NCBI RefSeq assembly: GCF_033568475.1
Contig: NW_027331831.1
Coordinates: 4,774,001 to 4,838,000 of the forward strand
Length of the DNA stretch: 64,000 nucleotides
Reading direction: 5' to 3'
Source of the DNA: Henckelia pumila
Taxonomy: Eukaryota; Streptophyta; Magnoliopsida; Lamiales; Gesneriaceae
Shown here: positions 24,931 through 36,671 of the stretch, piece by piece
How positions within the stretch are numbered: position 1 is the stretch's first letter
Layout of the letters: each line of letters begins with the position of its first letter
Program-made: the position numbers and the translations under genes
The notes under the pieces: generated by a model
Databases searched by the model: none
The model's input: the letters and a program-made list of their open reading frames with translations, nothing else
Told to the model about the DNA's origin: nothing

Positions 24931-25095
24931 AATGCTAAAAGTTCCGTTCAACGATATTTTCAATAATTATATAATGAGATTTTGATATTATATTATAAGA
25001 TTTTATATTTAATAATATTTGATAAATAAAAATGTTATATATGACTTAAAATGTATAATATAAATTTCATTTAACATGTAACGTTATATATTTTG
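24931..25095. repeat. AT-rich MITE-like element in the KELP promoter
   Basis: Its start (GAACAATGCTAAAAGTTCC) and the segment ATAATGAGATTTTGATATTA resemble, on the opposite strand, parts of the element at 38216-38429 in the IWS1 intron, so the two are probably related copies. It lies about 125-290 bp upstream of the KELP start codon. Confidence 0.45.
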
Positions 25096-25192
25096 TAGCA
25101 ACGCTTCGTTTTCTGTATAATTGACTGCTGTGTTGTGTTCCTGGACAAACCAATCGGAAGTTCGTAACCCTCCGAGCTCAATTCCCAACGAT

Positions 25193-25209
25193 CCTAACCC
25201 TAACCCTCG
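25193..25209 (+). promoter_or_regulatory. Telo-box-like motif upstream of KELP
   Basis: CCTAACCCTAACCCTCG, ten bases before the ATG, contains the AACCCTA telo-box core twice. In plants this motif is common in promoters and leaders of genes tied to translation and cell growth. Its role here is inferred. Confidence 0.5.
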
Positions 25210-25218
25210 AAAATCAAA

Positions 25219-27321
25219 ATGGATGAGGGAACACAAAAGTTAATCGAAGAAACGGTTTTGGAAATTCTGAAAGATTCAAACATGGACGAAATGACCGAGT
25301 TCAAAGTCCGGAACTGCGCATCAGAGAAGCTGGGAATGGACCTTTCGGAGCGAAGTAGGAAGAAATTCGTCAGGGAGGTTGTGGAATCGTACCTCCGAGA
25401 ACAGCAGGCCAAGGCTGAGCAACTGGAGGAGCAGCAGGAACCGGAGGAGGAAGAGGAAGAAGAGGAGGAAGATAAGAGTAAAAAGAGAGGTGATAGAGAG
25501 TATGATGATGAGGGTGGCCTAATAATTTGCCGCGTGAGTCTCTCTCTTTCTTTCTTTTTTTTTTTATTTTTTTAAAGAAGTTCTCTGTTTATATCAAGAA
25601 CTATTTATGCTTCATATGATTATGTGATATGTAGGTCTTTTTTAGCACCTGTTTGTGTTTTTTGATTGATTTATAATTTTAGTTCTTGATAGTGAACCAA
25701 GAGCTGAGTTAAGAGGGGACCAGATGAGCTAGTTTATGTGTTATGTGGTTAAAAGTTGCAAGTTTTAGAAACATTATCCTGGTTGATCTTGGCTGCAGCA
25801 ATGGCTTTTTGGATAATCTCTTTTTTCCCCCCTTAAAGTTTTAGGGTTTCAGACAACCTGAAAATGTTGATGGTTAATTGAAATGGCTAACGAGTAGTGG
25901 TGGTGGGAGTTGGCGTCAAGCTCATGGATTTTAATGAGTGGATTTGATGGGTTCAATTTAGCCTAATTTGGTTGGGACCTTCACAAACGATCTATTTTAT
26001 TTCTCGAATCGATCCTGATAACAAATAGGAGATGAGTTCCTTGTTGACTTGCCACGGGTTTTGCATTTGGTCAAGGGATCCCATGTGCATGAATATGGCA
26101 AGCCATCCAACTAAAAGTTTGTTCTACTAGCAATTAAGTCATTCTTTGAATTTTGTTTCTCATCAGCTTTATAGTTAAGTACTTGCCACTTATGCAACCT
26201 AGGGTGGTGCGGTGCAAGTGAGGGATGTTATGTAGGTGTGCAAAAGCTTTTTCTTCTTCGTAAAATTTCAAAGCCCGTTGATACCAAATACCATTTGTTT
26301 GTTCTGGATTGATTTTCTTGAAGCTCACAATAAATTTGTTATTCTTCTTTCAAAGAACTCCCTCTGTACTTATATTTTCAGTTAACATTCATATACTATA
26401 ATAATAGAAAAACATGTGTGTTGCAGTATGTAACAGTCATCATAAATTTATTTTTTTGTAATTGTAATATTAATAAATTTTGTGTTTTTTTATTCCTTTG
26501 GTCCTTGAACTTTTCGTTTAAGTAATATTCTTTTTTTATCTCTAGTTGTCGAAGAGTAGAAGGGTAACCATATCTGAATTTAAAGGGAGGACTTTGGTAT
26601 CAATTAGGGAGTTTTACAGCAAAAATGGCAAAGAGCTTCCATCAGCTAAAGGTACTTATTACTCACGGATGTTTTACTACTGAAGCTTATGATTTACTTG
26701 CATGTGAAAATCCTTTCTTATTTACTTGCATTCGAATATCTTTATATCGTATTCTATATTTTTTTTTTATTTATTTTTGTGAGAATGGAAAGTGCCCAAT
26801 ATGAAGCTTAAAAAGCAAAAAACTAGAATGACAAAAATTGTGAGCGGCTGAATGAATGTTAAACTTGGACCAATTTTTCTATTGTGAAACTGCAGTCTGT
26901 TGGTCGTCCATACCCCTGTACTATGTACTCCCATGAGCACTTTTTTGTCTCTTTCATGTATAAATGTTAAATTTACCAAATAAATATTTCTATCAATCAT
27001 TCAGTTGAAGTTAGATTGTAAAATTGATTTCTCTTTATTATTAATCAAGTTCTAAAATAGCAGCATCATGTTTCAATCGTTTTTCGATGATTACTGATCC
27101 CCAACGTTTTTATTATGCTGTCACCTGCTAATGAATATGCGGCATCTTTTAGCTGCTTGAAACTTTTTTTGATGTGCTGTTAACTCTTAGAACAAGGTGA
27201 AATTTTGGGTATATGGACTTGCACTCTTGCAGGAATAAGCTTGTCACCTGAGCAATGGGCATCCTTCAAGAAGAATGTACCCGCCATTGAAAAGGCAATC
27301 AAGAAAATGCAATCTATGTGA
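25219..27321 (+). CDS. KELP: RNA polymerase II transcriptional coactivator KELP (PC4 family)
   Basis: Nuclear single-strand-DNA-binding coactivator. Exons 25219-25533, 26546-26651 and 27233-27321 join in phase to 169 aa, close to the Arabidopsis protein. The N-terminus is a DEK-C-like helical domain (about residues 1-65, with FVREVVESYL). A glutamine/glutamate-rich acidic linker with a run of Glu follows (about 67-90), then the PC4 ssDNA-binding domain (about 101-165) with the strands ICRLSKSRRVTISEF and TLVSIREFY and the final helix SPEQWASFKK. The ATG at 25219 is the first in frame and follows a telo-box-like leader. No damage was seen. The assignment is firm from domain order and length. 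Confidence 0.93.
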
Positions 27322-27736
27322 ACTGGAAGGCGACTTCAACGAAAGAAGACGGTATATCTGTCTGTCCTCTGAACAATGAAATTTGCATCTCTTTTGTGCT
27401 GTGATACTACTGCCTTTTGACTTTGTGGGGATGTGAGCACGTAATATAAATATAATAGCTTGTATGTATGTTCATTTCCTCGTTTTTTAAGTTTGCGTTG
27501 GTGCCTCATCTGTTTACTCTAGCTAGCTCAATCGATGAAGTTCTGCCATTCATGGAATCAGCATGAAATCATTTATGAAACAGATTACAATACATATATG
27601 CATAACAAGCTAGATCAATTAAGCTCAAAAACTCAATAATCAAGCAGACAGAAACAAAGAACTAATGTATCACAAAATATTTAACAGAGTATGCGGCGAA
27701 AGGAAATATCAACTGGCGATAAACCGGACTTGGTTC
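27322..27736. other. Convergent 3' flanks between KELP and the MGNC gene
   Basis: No gene seen. The two genes face each other, so this stretch should hold both 3' untranslated regions and both poly(A) sites. Confidence 0.5.
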
Positions 27737-27973
27737 CTACCAAGACCACGTTCCCTTTGCCCCCCTAGGAGTTGAATTTGCTGCAAGCCTCATTTGCTCG
27801 ATCATTGCCGCCAGGTGCACTTGTTTTGACATAATATCCTCCAAGTCATTCTGATTGATGGTTATTTCAACTCTCCAAATACCGCTTTTCGGAGCCAGGA
27901 CTCGTACTGATTTCCGGTCAGATTGGCTGGAATCTGTGGCATCTGCTACTGCCTTAAGACTGCAATTTCCCAT
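27737..27973 (-). CDS. Short MGNC protein, DUF4228/PADRE-like
   Basis: Single-exon 78-aa protein. It starts MGNC, a strong N-myristoylation signal (Gly2) with a palmitoylatable Cys4, as in many plant DUF4228 (PADRE) proteins. RVLAPKSG near residues 24-31 matches the first strand of that family. The segment WRVEITINQNDLEDIMSKQV followed by a helix matches its C-terminal part, but the middle present in full-length members (150-200 aa) is absent. It would sit at the plasma membrane; PADRE genes are often stress-induced. The sequence shows no frame damage, so it may be a genuine mini-member. The family call is from recalled pattern, not alignment. Confidence 0.7.
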   Translation of the reverse strand: MGNCSLKAVADATDSSQSDRKSVRVLAPKSGIWRVEITINQNDLEDIMSKQVHLAAMIEQMRLAANSTPRGAKGTWSW

Positions 27974-29474
27974 TTATATTTTACTTCTTCCCTGGGTTTA
28001 GAAGCTAGCTAGTGAAGATGGATGCGTCGGTATATATATACAAACACACACGTATATATATGCAAGAATTTGGAGAAAATTTAAAAGGGTTCACGGGTTT
28101 TGAATCAAATTGGAATTTTGTGGAACATTTGGTTAAATTTGAAATAAAATTTTGCAGGAATTCGACGCAAACTGGAAACAAACTTATATGCCGACAGGCT
28201 AGGCAAGTAAATCATAGATGGACTGGAAATAAGTTCAGCTATTTTATCATTAATAAAAAAAGAAAAGGATTTTACTCCCCAAGTAATTAATTCCCGTGTG
28301 TCATTGATACTTGTGTTTCCTCTCACATTTCATCCAGTCCATGCACGATTACTGGTTTTATTTCAATTATAACCTTCCTTCTGTATTTTAAAAATATGCT
28401 ATCAAGGAATGTGCATTTAGAATGGAGATATTATCTACTTCAAGCTTTTTTATGAGTTCAATTAAATGATGATTGTTACTTTTCATCGTTTAAGATTATA
28501 TCAATCGTAACTATAATAACCAATTGACAGTTTCATCTCACGATAATACTTGTATGTTCACTATTTGATCCACATGAAATTGTATTTTTAGTCTTGTATG
28601 ATTGTTAATTTCAGTTTTAATTTTGTATCTTTTTATTATAGACAATTTTAATTTTAATTTTTTTAAAATGTTAATACGACACTATATACGTAACAACGAA
28701 ATACATCAAAATCACAACAAAACAAATATACATTATAAAAAATGCAATTATCTACCTTCGATAAATAAATTGATTCTCAGCCTAAAGGCCCTAAACCACT
28801 AGCTTCGACCGACGTTTTCACTTGCCTATTAATCTGTAGTGGAAATTCTCCAGTGATAAATCAGCCCCCGTAAAACCAAGAAAAATAAATATACCTTCGA
28901 ACCAATTTAACAAAAGAAAGAAAATATTTAAAAATAATAATAAGAAACGAGTGATTCCCCGCCGACGAGAGAATAAAAGCCACCATATTTGATTATTTTC
29001 TCTTTTTATAACGAATTATTCTATGTTACACCTGAAGTACTTCTCCCCATATGATGTCCAATGATGTGGTCAAATATCAATCATTGGATCATCAACGCAT
29101 ATTCAATTTCCATAAAAATATAGGGGTCCTACGTGATCTAATGGTATTGAAATAGAGGGAGAAACACTCCCGGTGTAGCATAAACTAACCCCTTTATAAA
29201 ATTGGAAAATATATACTACACAACATCTAATTTAGATCCTAAATTAATGAATATATACCTCGAATACATATTTACATTTCCACAGATTTTGTGATTTAGC
29301 CATTCTTAACACCCACAAAATAAGTATACAAATCTCTTTCTTTTTTCCCCCTGTTCAAAACATATTCCATCCCCCTAACCATAATCCCTCCACCAAAATC
29401 CCAAACTAACGACACCACGAAAATCATCAAGAAAACAACGAGACAGGCATTCACGTTCTTCCAAGATAAACAAT
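27974..29474. other. Spacer with one MITE, no gene seen
   Basis: AT-rich DNA upstream of both neighbouring genes. A MITE-like inverted repeat at about 29018-29191 is listed separately. The remaining open frames are short and without recognisable domains. Confidence 0.5.
29018..29191. repeat. MITE-like inverted repeat
   Basis: About 174 bp with imperfect inverted ends: TATGTTACACCTGAAGTAC at the left and, reversed, TATGCTACACCGGGAGTG at the right, both followed by a CTTCTCCC/TTTCTCCC block. It is non-coding. A related start (CTATGCTACACTGGG) occurs near 60950. Confidence 0.5.
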
Positions 29475-29584
29475 ATGATCATCAATCCGATCACATTACT
29501 TTTCTTGATCGCATCTTTCGTCTCAGCTACCGAATCGGCCGATTTATTACCGAAATCGTTCGTAATGATCCGGCTCGGATCACC

Positions 29585-32000
29585 TAATTAAAAACTTAAG
29601 CATGCAATTATCTTAAACAAAAAACATAATTAGAGTTAAGTGAATAAACTTAAACAAATACTAATCCAACGGTATACATCCAAAATAGAAAAGAAAGTTC
29701 AATAAAATCGATTATACAACCAAATCGAATAAAGTAATACCACTGAAAAGTATTAAACTAGACTACCAGCAATTGCTGCACCAAAGCCTTAGTCACCAGC
29801 TACACTACACACAGGTCCAACTCCTGAGCAACCTGCAACTGTCTTGTCGAATGGGGTACCCATGGTCACAACACAGACGTGTGCAACACTCGCTCAGTAC
29901 GTAAATACGATTATACAGACTGACATAATGGATGAAAATGTTTGGGTAACTGGTCAACTATTAAGTTTTGCTCAGTTTAGGCGTTAATGAATGTGTAGTA
30001 CCATTTGGAAATCTGACCGCGGGTAAACTCCCACACTCGTCAAGATCACCATAGCGTCAGTCCCCATCATCACGACGTCTCCCGCTGTCTGACCATATAA
30101 AAATAGTGTATGACTGAGCGACCCTACTAAAAATATTGTCTCGGAGGAGATATGACTCAACGTAAATATGCATATGCAACATAATATAATAACTCAGTAA
30201 AACATGTATCACAACACATAAATGCAACATATAAGCATGCATACTCGCTGAAAATCTCAACTAGTACTTACGTACCTCGACTAATGATTTGTGTCATCAC
30301 TACCTATAGTTCGTCATTACAAACCAAGATAATAACATATCACTGCTACTGATCTAAATGTGTTGACTAAGCTAATAGATACTCTTTAATACTGTTGAGA
30401 ATCTTGGGTGGCCCAACTATGGTACGAGTGATTCAATTATGGGCAGTCCAACACATAACGGTGGATCTGACCTCTGATACCATGTTAAGAAATGAAACTT
30501 GGACCTAAATCACTCCAAAAAGCTAACTCAAGGGAGGGATGGTTGCCCTAGACTATATATTAAATTCTCAAAATATTTACCCAACCGATGTGAGATACAA
30601 TTAACACACCAACACAGTATACAACTGGAATAAAACTGAAAACCCAATAAAATCGATTATACAACCAAATCGAATAAAATAATACCACTGAAAAATTATT
30701 AAACTAAACTATCGGCAACCGCTGCATCAAAGCCTTGGTCACCAACTACACAAAGGTCCAATTCCTGAACAACCTGTAACTGTCCCGTCGAATGAGGTGT
30801 CCATGGTCACAACACATACGTGAGAAACACTCGCTCAGTACGTAAATACGATTATACAGACTGACATGATGCATGAAAATGTCTGGATAACTGGTCAATT
30901 ATTAAGTCCTGCACAGTTTAGGCGTTAATGATTATGTAAACCATTTGGAAATCCGACCGCGGGATAAACTCTCACACTCGTCGAGATCACGTAGCGTCAG
31001 TCTCCGTCATCACGGCGTCTCTCGGTGTCTGACCATATAAAAAAGGTGTATGACTGAGCGACCTTACTAAAAATATCATCTTGAAGGAGATATGACTCAA
31101 TGTAAATATGCATATGTAACATAATATAATAAATCAGTAAAACATGTATCATAATTCATGACACATACATGCAACATATAATCATGCATACTCGCTGAAA
31201 ATCTCAACCAATACTTACATACTTCTACTACTGATTTTTGTCATCACTGCTTATAGTTCGTCACTACAAACCAAGACAATAACATATCACTGCTACTGAT
31301 TTAAATGTCTTAACTAAGCTAATAAATATTCTTTAATAGTATTAAGAATCTTAGACTATACATGAGTCCGTCGTCAGCCCGCTGATGTCGAAGGCCCCAA
31401 CCTGGCACAGATCCGCTACAAGTCCCGTAGCACCTCGTTATTGCCCGACTAAAACACTAATAATAAACACTGAATCTAAACTTCACACCTAAAACACGCA
31501 ATAAATATGAGAAATCCCCGGCCTATTTATAGGCGGAGTTCGGAAGCACCGAACCCTAGTTCAGACGCTCCAAACTCGCATGCCCGTCACTTCTCCGAAC
31601 ATCCCTGATCGGAAGCTCTGATCTGCTATTCGGAGGTTCTGATCCTATTCAGAAGCTCCGAACTCTCACTTCGAGATCCAATATGTATTAAATCTCATGT
31701 GTCCGTACACGCTTGACACGAAAATGGTGCGCATGACCTAACTCAGTTGGGATGTTCCGATCTTGAGTTCGGACCTTCCGGACTCTCTCTATATATCCGA
31801 ACTCGGCCCTTGTCATCTGGACTTCCTTGGCCCAAGTTCGGTGCTTCAGAACTACTCGATCCACATTTTCCTTGTATTTTCGAGCATCTTAGAGTCAATT
31901 TTTCACTTGATTTTATCAAAATAAATTTCCTTAAATCGTATCAAGCCATTTAAAACACGCTTAACTATTTTAATCTCGTAAATTAGATTTCGTGTTATTA
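29585..32000 (-). mobile_element. LTR-retrotransposon remnant (solo-LTR-like), 2.4 kb, inserted in the secreted-protein gene
   Basis: Bounded by CACC at 29581-29584 and again at 32001-32004. On the minus strand it begins (TG)TAATAACACGAAATC and carries an LTR-like promoter region (TATAAATAGG near 31528). No protein domains are present, so it looks like a solo LTR or a heavily deleted element. Inside, a segment of about 735 bp occurs twice in direct orientation (29672-30405 and 30618-31350, offset about 946 bp), separated by the TRIM-like piece listed next. It looks broken and moderately old from the divergence between the two internal copies. Family is probably Ty3/gypsy, by inference. Confidence 0.6.
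30406..30617 (-). mobile_element. TRIM-like fragment: short LTR plus primer-binding site
   Basis: On the minus strand a block of about 125 bp starts TGTTGGTGTGTTAATTG and ends TTTCTTAACA, that is TG...CA as in an LTR. It is followed directly by TGGTATCAGA, the usual primer-binding site complementary to initiator tRNA-Met. A second LTR was not found nearby, so this is a partial fossil lying between the two repeated segments of the larger element. Confidence 0.45.
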
Positions 32001-32222
32001 CACCGCTAAGCACGATCTTCCCGGGGGATAGTGGTGACGCTATCCAACGACCAAAACCATACGATCTGGTTCATGTGCCAAATGACTAATACAAGTGATT
32101 CCTTGTACACACTCGAAGCAAAAAGTACATATCGATTCGAATTCACGCAGGAGCTTTTCCCATGAGGTGGTGCTACTTGTACATCAACAAGAATAACCAC
32201 AGGTTCTTATGGGCCTTCACGG

Positions 32223-33117
32223 TAGGGCCGTTCCTATTTAGAGGCCGAAGAGTCTTTCGATTCGGGTCCATTTTTTTTCGGGGCCCATAATTTTGAAAAA
32301 AAAATTATTATATAAAAGTGTACATTGATCCAATATAAATTAATTATTCTTGGGCTTTTTTCATTCATATCTCAGGAAATTATTTTTTCCTTGTCTACTG
32401 TCTAATATAAACTTTTTTATTATTATTTCTAGGCTTTTTGATAAATTTATTTATGAAATTTATTATTCCTATGTCTCTTGATAATTTTTTTCAAATATAA
32501 TTTATTTTTCTCGTGCCCAATATAAACAAAAAACATTTTTATTCCCTAAATTTATTATATATTAGTGTAATTCGACCAATATAAAAATATATTTTCTGAC
32601 TCATAAGGGTTGTTCTGATATTAATGAGCACAATTTATTTTCGGAGTTGACATTCTTGAAGTTCTCGTTACCAAGAGAAACAAAATTGCCAATGTATGTA
32701 GTGAATTACTTGAAAAAAAATTGATGTATATTTTTCAAATACTTGTATCATACTTTTTACACTTGTAAGTGCAAAACAAAAATTTTCAAATTTAAAGATT
32801 TTCAGAACATTTTCTCAATAAACCATGTTATATGAAAAGATTGAATGAATTGGTTATTCTATTAATTGAAAAAAAAAATTCTTGAACAATTTGATCAATA
32901 TTGTTAGCTTTAAACTGTTAGACGAGTTGTTTTATAGTAATCATTTTGTACATGTTTGATCTTATTGCTCAATTAAAATAGAAATATTTTGACTATTACA
33001 CATTTCTTAAATCGAAAAATTTGTTATTAGTCTAAAAGAATATGAACACACATTATGATTTAGAGACCTTTTTTAAAAGTTAGACTCAGACCCAAAAAAT
33101 TATTAGGATCGGCCCTG
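32223..33117. mobile_element. Non-autonomous hAT-type DNA transposon, 895 bp
   Basis: Flanked by the 8-bp direct repeat CTTCACGG (32215-32222 and 33118-33125), the length typical of hAT elements. The termini are TAGGGCCGTTCCTATTTA and, reversed, CAGGGCCGATCCTAATAA, matching the CAGGGCCG-type hAT ends of plants. The inside is AT-rich with no transposase frame. It interrupts the secreted-protein gene. Confidence 0.85.
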
Positions 33118-33256
33118 CTTCACGGTGAGGGCGCGCGAGGTGCACCAAATGCTTCTCGACAAACACCCGCTCTTGTATCGCGGTGATAAATCGCGTTGGG
33201 AAGGACAAAAGCTCTTTATGCCTCGAGGTTTTGACATCGACGAATATCTTCTCTAG

Positions 33257-34331
33257 TAGTTCGGATTCTTGAAATTGGTCGTCTTCTTCCATATTTTGTT
33301 GAAATGTACCCACATTTGCATCAATGGAATTCGGTTTGATTACGAGGAACATAAATCATGCATGAGTTGAATTTCATAATTATCGTACTTTTGTAGTTGT
33401 TCAATTAATGACTTAAGTTATTGTAGAACGAGTTAATTACAACACGTGAAATCCAAGATTGTTGAAAATTTGCGTGAAAAAAATAAGTGATGAACTCTTT
33501 ATCTTTTAAATCTTTAACATGCACTCTTATTTATAAGTGCTTAATTTCTCGGATACATATGATTAAAGTTAATTAATAGATGATTTTTTTAGAATTTGTC
33601 AGTCTCGAGATTTCATCACATGCAATTTTCTTATATATATATATGTATATATATATAATATTAATATTAGTATACAAAAAGCCAATACTAAATGATAGAG
33701 ACGTGACGTGACGTCACACTGAAAATATATACGAAAATTATATGTTATTTTATTTAAAAGAAATATATATGTGTGTATCTAATGTATGTTGGGTGTAGGA
33801 AATCAACTCATGTCCGATAAAAGTAGTATAATTTGTCAAGAAAATAATGAAAAACACACTTCCATATATGATATATCTGCTTACACAATCGCTCTTGTAA
33901 AATTATCTATTTTATAATCCAAATTTCACCCAACTCACAGAAAACATTGTTTTTTATTTTAAAATATTACTTTTCATTATATATAATCGGTAGAATAGAT
34001 ACTAATATAGTGATGTACCACGTAATTGTTTTGATCAAAACTAATTTAACTGAACTACATACATCATGCTAAATTCTATTTTCCATATTAAAATTTGTAT
34101 TATATAGATTTACGCGCGGTGCCCATGGGAGGAACATATGATTATCTTTACGTTTATAAATTTGATTTTGTTTTAATGTAATTTATTTATCTTCAGATCC
34201 ACACAATCTAGCGAAGTACCACATGAACAGAATATATTTCGTCTTTGCAGCGATCAATGAATGCAGATATTGGCGCAGACACAGCTCGCTTGTTCACTTC
34301 TGCATCAATGAATCACTTTCCGAATCGAATA
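33257..34331. other. Spacer, 5' flank of the IWS1 locus
   Basis: AT-rich, with a (TA)n stretch at about 33631-33658. No gene recognised. Confidence 0.5.
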
Positions 34332-36671
34332 ATGGGTTACGAGAACGACCCCTGTAAGTGCATTTCCTCAACAAAAAAAAACATCCTTGAAATAGGGTTT
34401 CCAACTGATGAATTTGATATCTTTTTATGTCGATGATGCATGCAAGTTTTTATTGATTTTTTTGTTTAAATTATTTTATAGGGTATTTAGTTTGCTATTT
34501 TTTACAGCTTGTATAAGTGATTAGATTTGTGTCTGTATGAATTGGCGGTTTGTTTGGATGCGATTTATATTTTCGTCTTGTAGATTTATTTTTTCTTTTT
34601 ATGTGAATGGTGCATCATGCGTGTGGTGTGTGTGGACTGGGGTTTGTAATGCGTGTGTGGATAAATGAAATTGGGTTTTTATGTGCTTAATCAGTTACCG
34701 AGATGAAGGCGGTGAAATATGTTGATGATTTTGAGAGGTATGGGGCAACCATGACCGCCTTCAACGATCACCTGCCCCTGTTTACAATGATTTAAAGGTA
34801 AAGCCTCCGAAGTGATTGACAGAAAAAGTCTTCTTCTAGTTGGTGGAGACCCTGTCACCCTTATCCATTAAGCATGTGATTAAATGGTGATGAAGGGTGA
34901 TGTGTTGAGGATCATGGTGGAATCATGCTCATGAGACGGGGATGTTGATTGTTGAGAGATGATTACGCAGCTCGTGGAAAGAGAAACAGTGACGACAGGA
35001 CGGCGAGGAGAAGTGGAGGGAAGAGGATGAACCATCCAGTGTTAAAGGAGATGTGGAACACCATCGCTGGCGGTGATTCTGAGGTTTGCCTCTGTTTATG
35101 CAATGCTTGAGTTATGTATATTGGACTATGTTAAATTGTTACATTTTCTTATTTTCCCTTTGCGTAGTCAATTAGACATTCCTTTGGAGGTGTGGATCAT
35201 TTATTTCAGGAATTTTGGTGGATTTGGTGAATTATAGCATTCACATATATATGTATATATCTATATATATATTTAATGCTAGGGGTGATGACTTGTGGAA
35301 ATTTGGTGAATTTGCGCGGTGGGTTTTCATATGTGTTTGTATTTGTTCATTAGCGGCTGATTTTGTGCCCATTTACATGGGATTGTTTGCTTGTGTGATT
35401 TAATTAATCTGATGAAATAATTTTTTAGGAAATAAAATTTATTAATATCTATAACTGTACAATTAAGACAAAACATTCCTCGCATCAATATATTTGAACA
35501 TCAAGTGACAAACTCATTTGACATAGGTTGCCAACCAATACCCAGTTGTTTGAACTGGGATTTGTGTTATTTAACTTAAGTGTTTTTTGCATTCTTATAC
35601 ATATTGTTGACGGCATCAGTAAATTAGTATTTTTAAGAAGAAGAATATGAATTGAGAATAAGCATTGTTTCTCTTGGAGGTGGGTGTGTCCTGACTAGTT
35701 GTGCACTTGAGCCAGTATATTGTTGCCTTGAAAGTCAATTTTTTTTTTCCCGCAATTGTAACATGTCTGAGTAATTATCAATGAAAATCAGTTTTGGCAC
35801 TTTGGTCGTTATGCCATACACCAGTGACCTGAAATTTTGTAGGACTAAACATTTTTCGGAGATGAATGATGGGCTTCCCAATAGCTAAGTAATTTTCCAT
35901 CTCTACATAATTTTAGATGCGTTACATGTATTAATCTAGTTAGAATTTGAACCAAAATCATGTTAAGATTGAGTATAATTCGGTACGACATAATGTTGTA
36001 CTGTTGCTAAAGCTTGATGATGGTTGATTTCTAGTCGAATGATTGTAAACATTTTCTACTGGTTTTAAATAAATATTTTGAGGTTTAGACATTAATGAAA
36101 TATTTCATCATCATCCTATTGCATTTGTTGCTTTGGTGATTTGAAAGTCAAAATAGAGACATAATTGTGGCCATACGGATTATTGATATAGCAAATATTG
36201 CAGTTCGTTAACTAGTTCATTTGCTATTAAACAGAGTTCTAGTTACGTGACAGATATTGCGGTTCACTAACTAGTTCATTTGCTATCAAAAAGAGTTCTA
36301 GTTACATTTGGCTTGGAATAGGGAGTGATCGGAGCCTCACAGCACATGGTAGGCGAAGAGAAAGTTTTTTTTAGTTCTTCTTACACTGTAAAGCGATGAT
36401 ACTTTGTTGTCCGGCAGCTTCCATTCTCTTGGAACATGGAGACTTGTTTTTAGCTACTTTTGCTACTATGCTATATGCTTTCTTATATGTTTGTACTTGA
36501 GCAGTGTTAAAATATTCGAACATCATTTACTTGTGGTGTCTTCGCATGATGTAGGATGATCAATAGTTTGTAGGAATATGGATGATGATAACTTCATTGA
36601 TGACAGAGGTGTGGATCCTGCGGATCGGTTTCGGAAGTGATATTGTACATTCTCCAAGTGGTGCTCCGCAG
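34332..36671 (+). pseudogene. Decayed 5' half of an IWS1 gene
   Basis: The first exon (34332-34353) reads MGYENDP, the usual IWS1 start. The next block, about 34695-35082, still shows YVDDF, then in another frame RSPAPVYND, and at its end HPVLKEMWNTIAGGDSE, all recognisable IWS1 features. These pieces lie in different frames and are interrupted by several stops. A third exon (about 36574-36671) encodes MDDDNFIDDRGVDPADRF and then shifts frame before SPSGAPQ. The acidic N-terminal half therefore cannot be translated as one protein. The intron at 35.1-36.55 kb contains sequence also found at 43.66-44.4 kb. The next exon (37746) opens the intact part. Confidence 0.8.

Larger units (their letters stand above)
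29475..33256 (+). pseudogene. Dead small secreted-protein gene split by two transposon insertions
   Basis: Three coding pieces lie in order: 29475-29584, 32001-32222 and 33118-33256. The first encodes a clear signal peptide (MIINPITLLFLIASFVSA). The second contains WCYLYINKNNHRF. The third contains SRWEGQKLFMPRGFDID and ends at a stop. The pieces are in one frame with respect to the short target duplications that bound each insertion (CACC and CTTCACGG), so they are parts of one former gene of about 150 codons, apparently intronless. There are also in-frame stops in the middle piece, so the gene is dead. The family is not certain; a weak resemblance to S-protein homologs (small secreted plant proteins) is a guess. 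Confidence 0.6.

Noticed and set aside
30464-30490. TGGTATCAGA considered as part of a tRNA gene
   Set aside because: No tRNA fold is present; it matches the primer-binding site of an LTR-type element.
29672-31350. Large direct repeat considered as a tandem array or gene duplication
   Set aside because: Both copies lie inside one LTR-type element and have no coding content.
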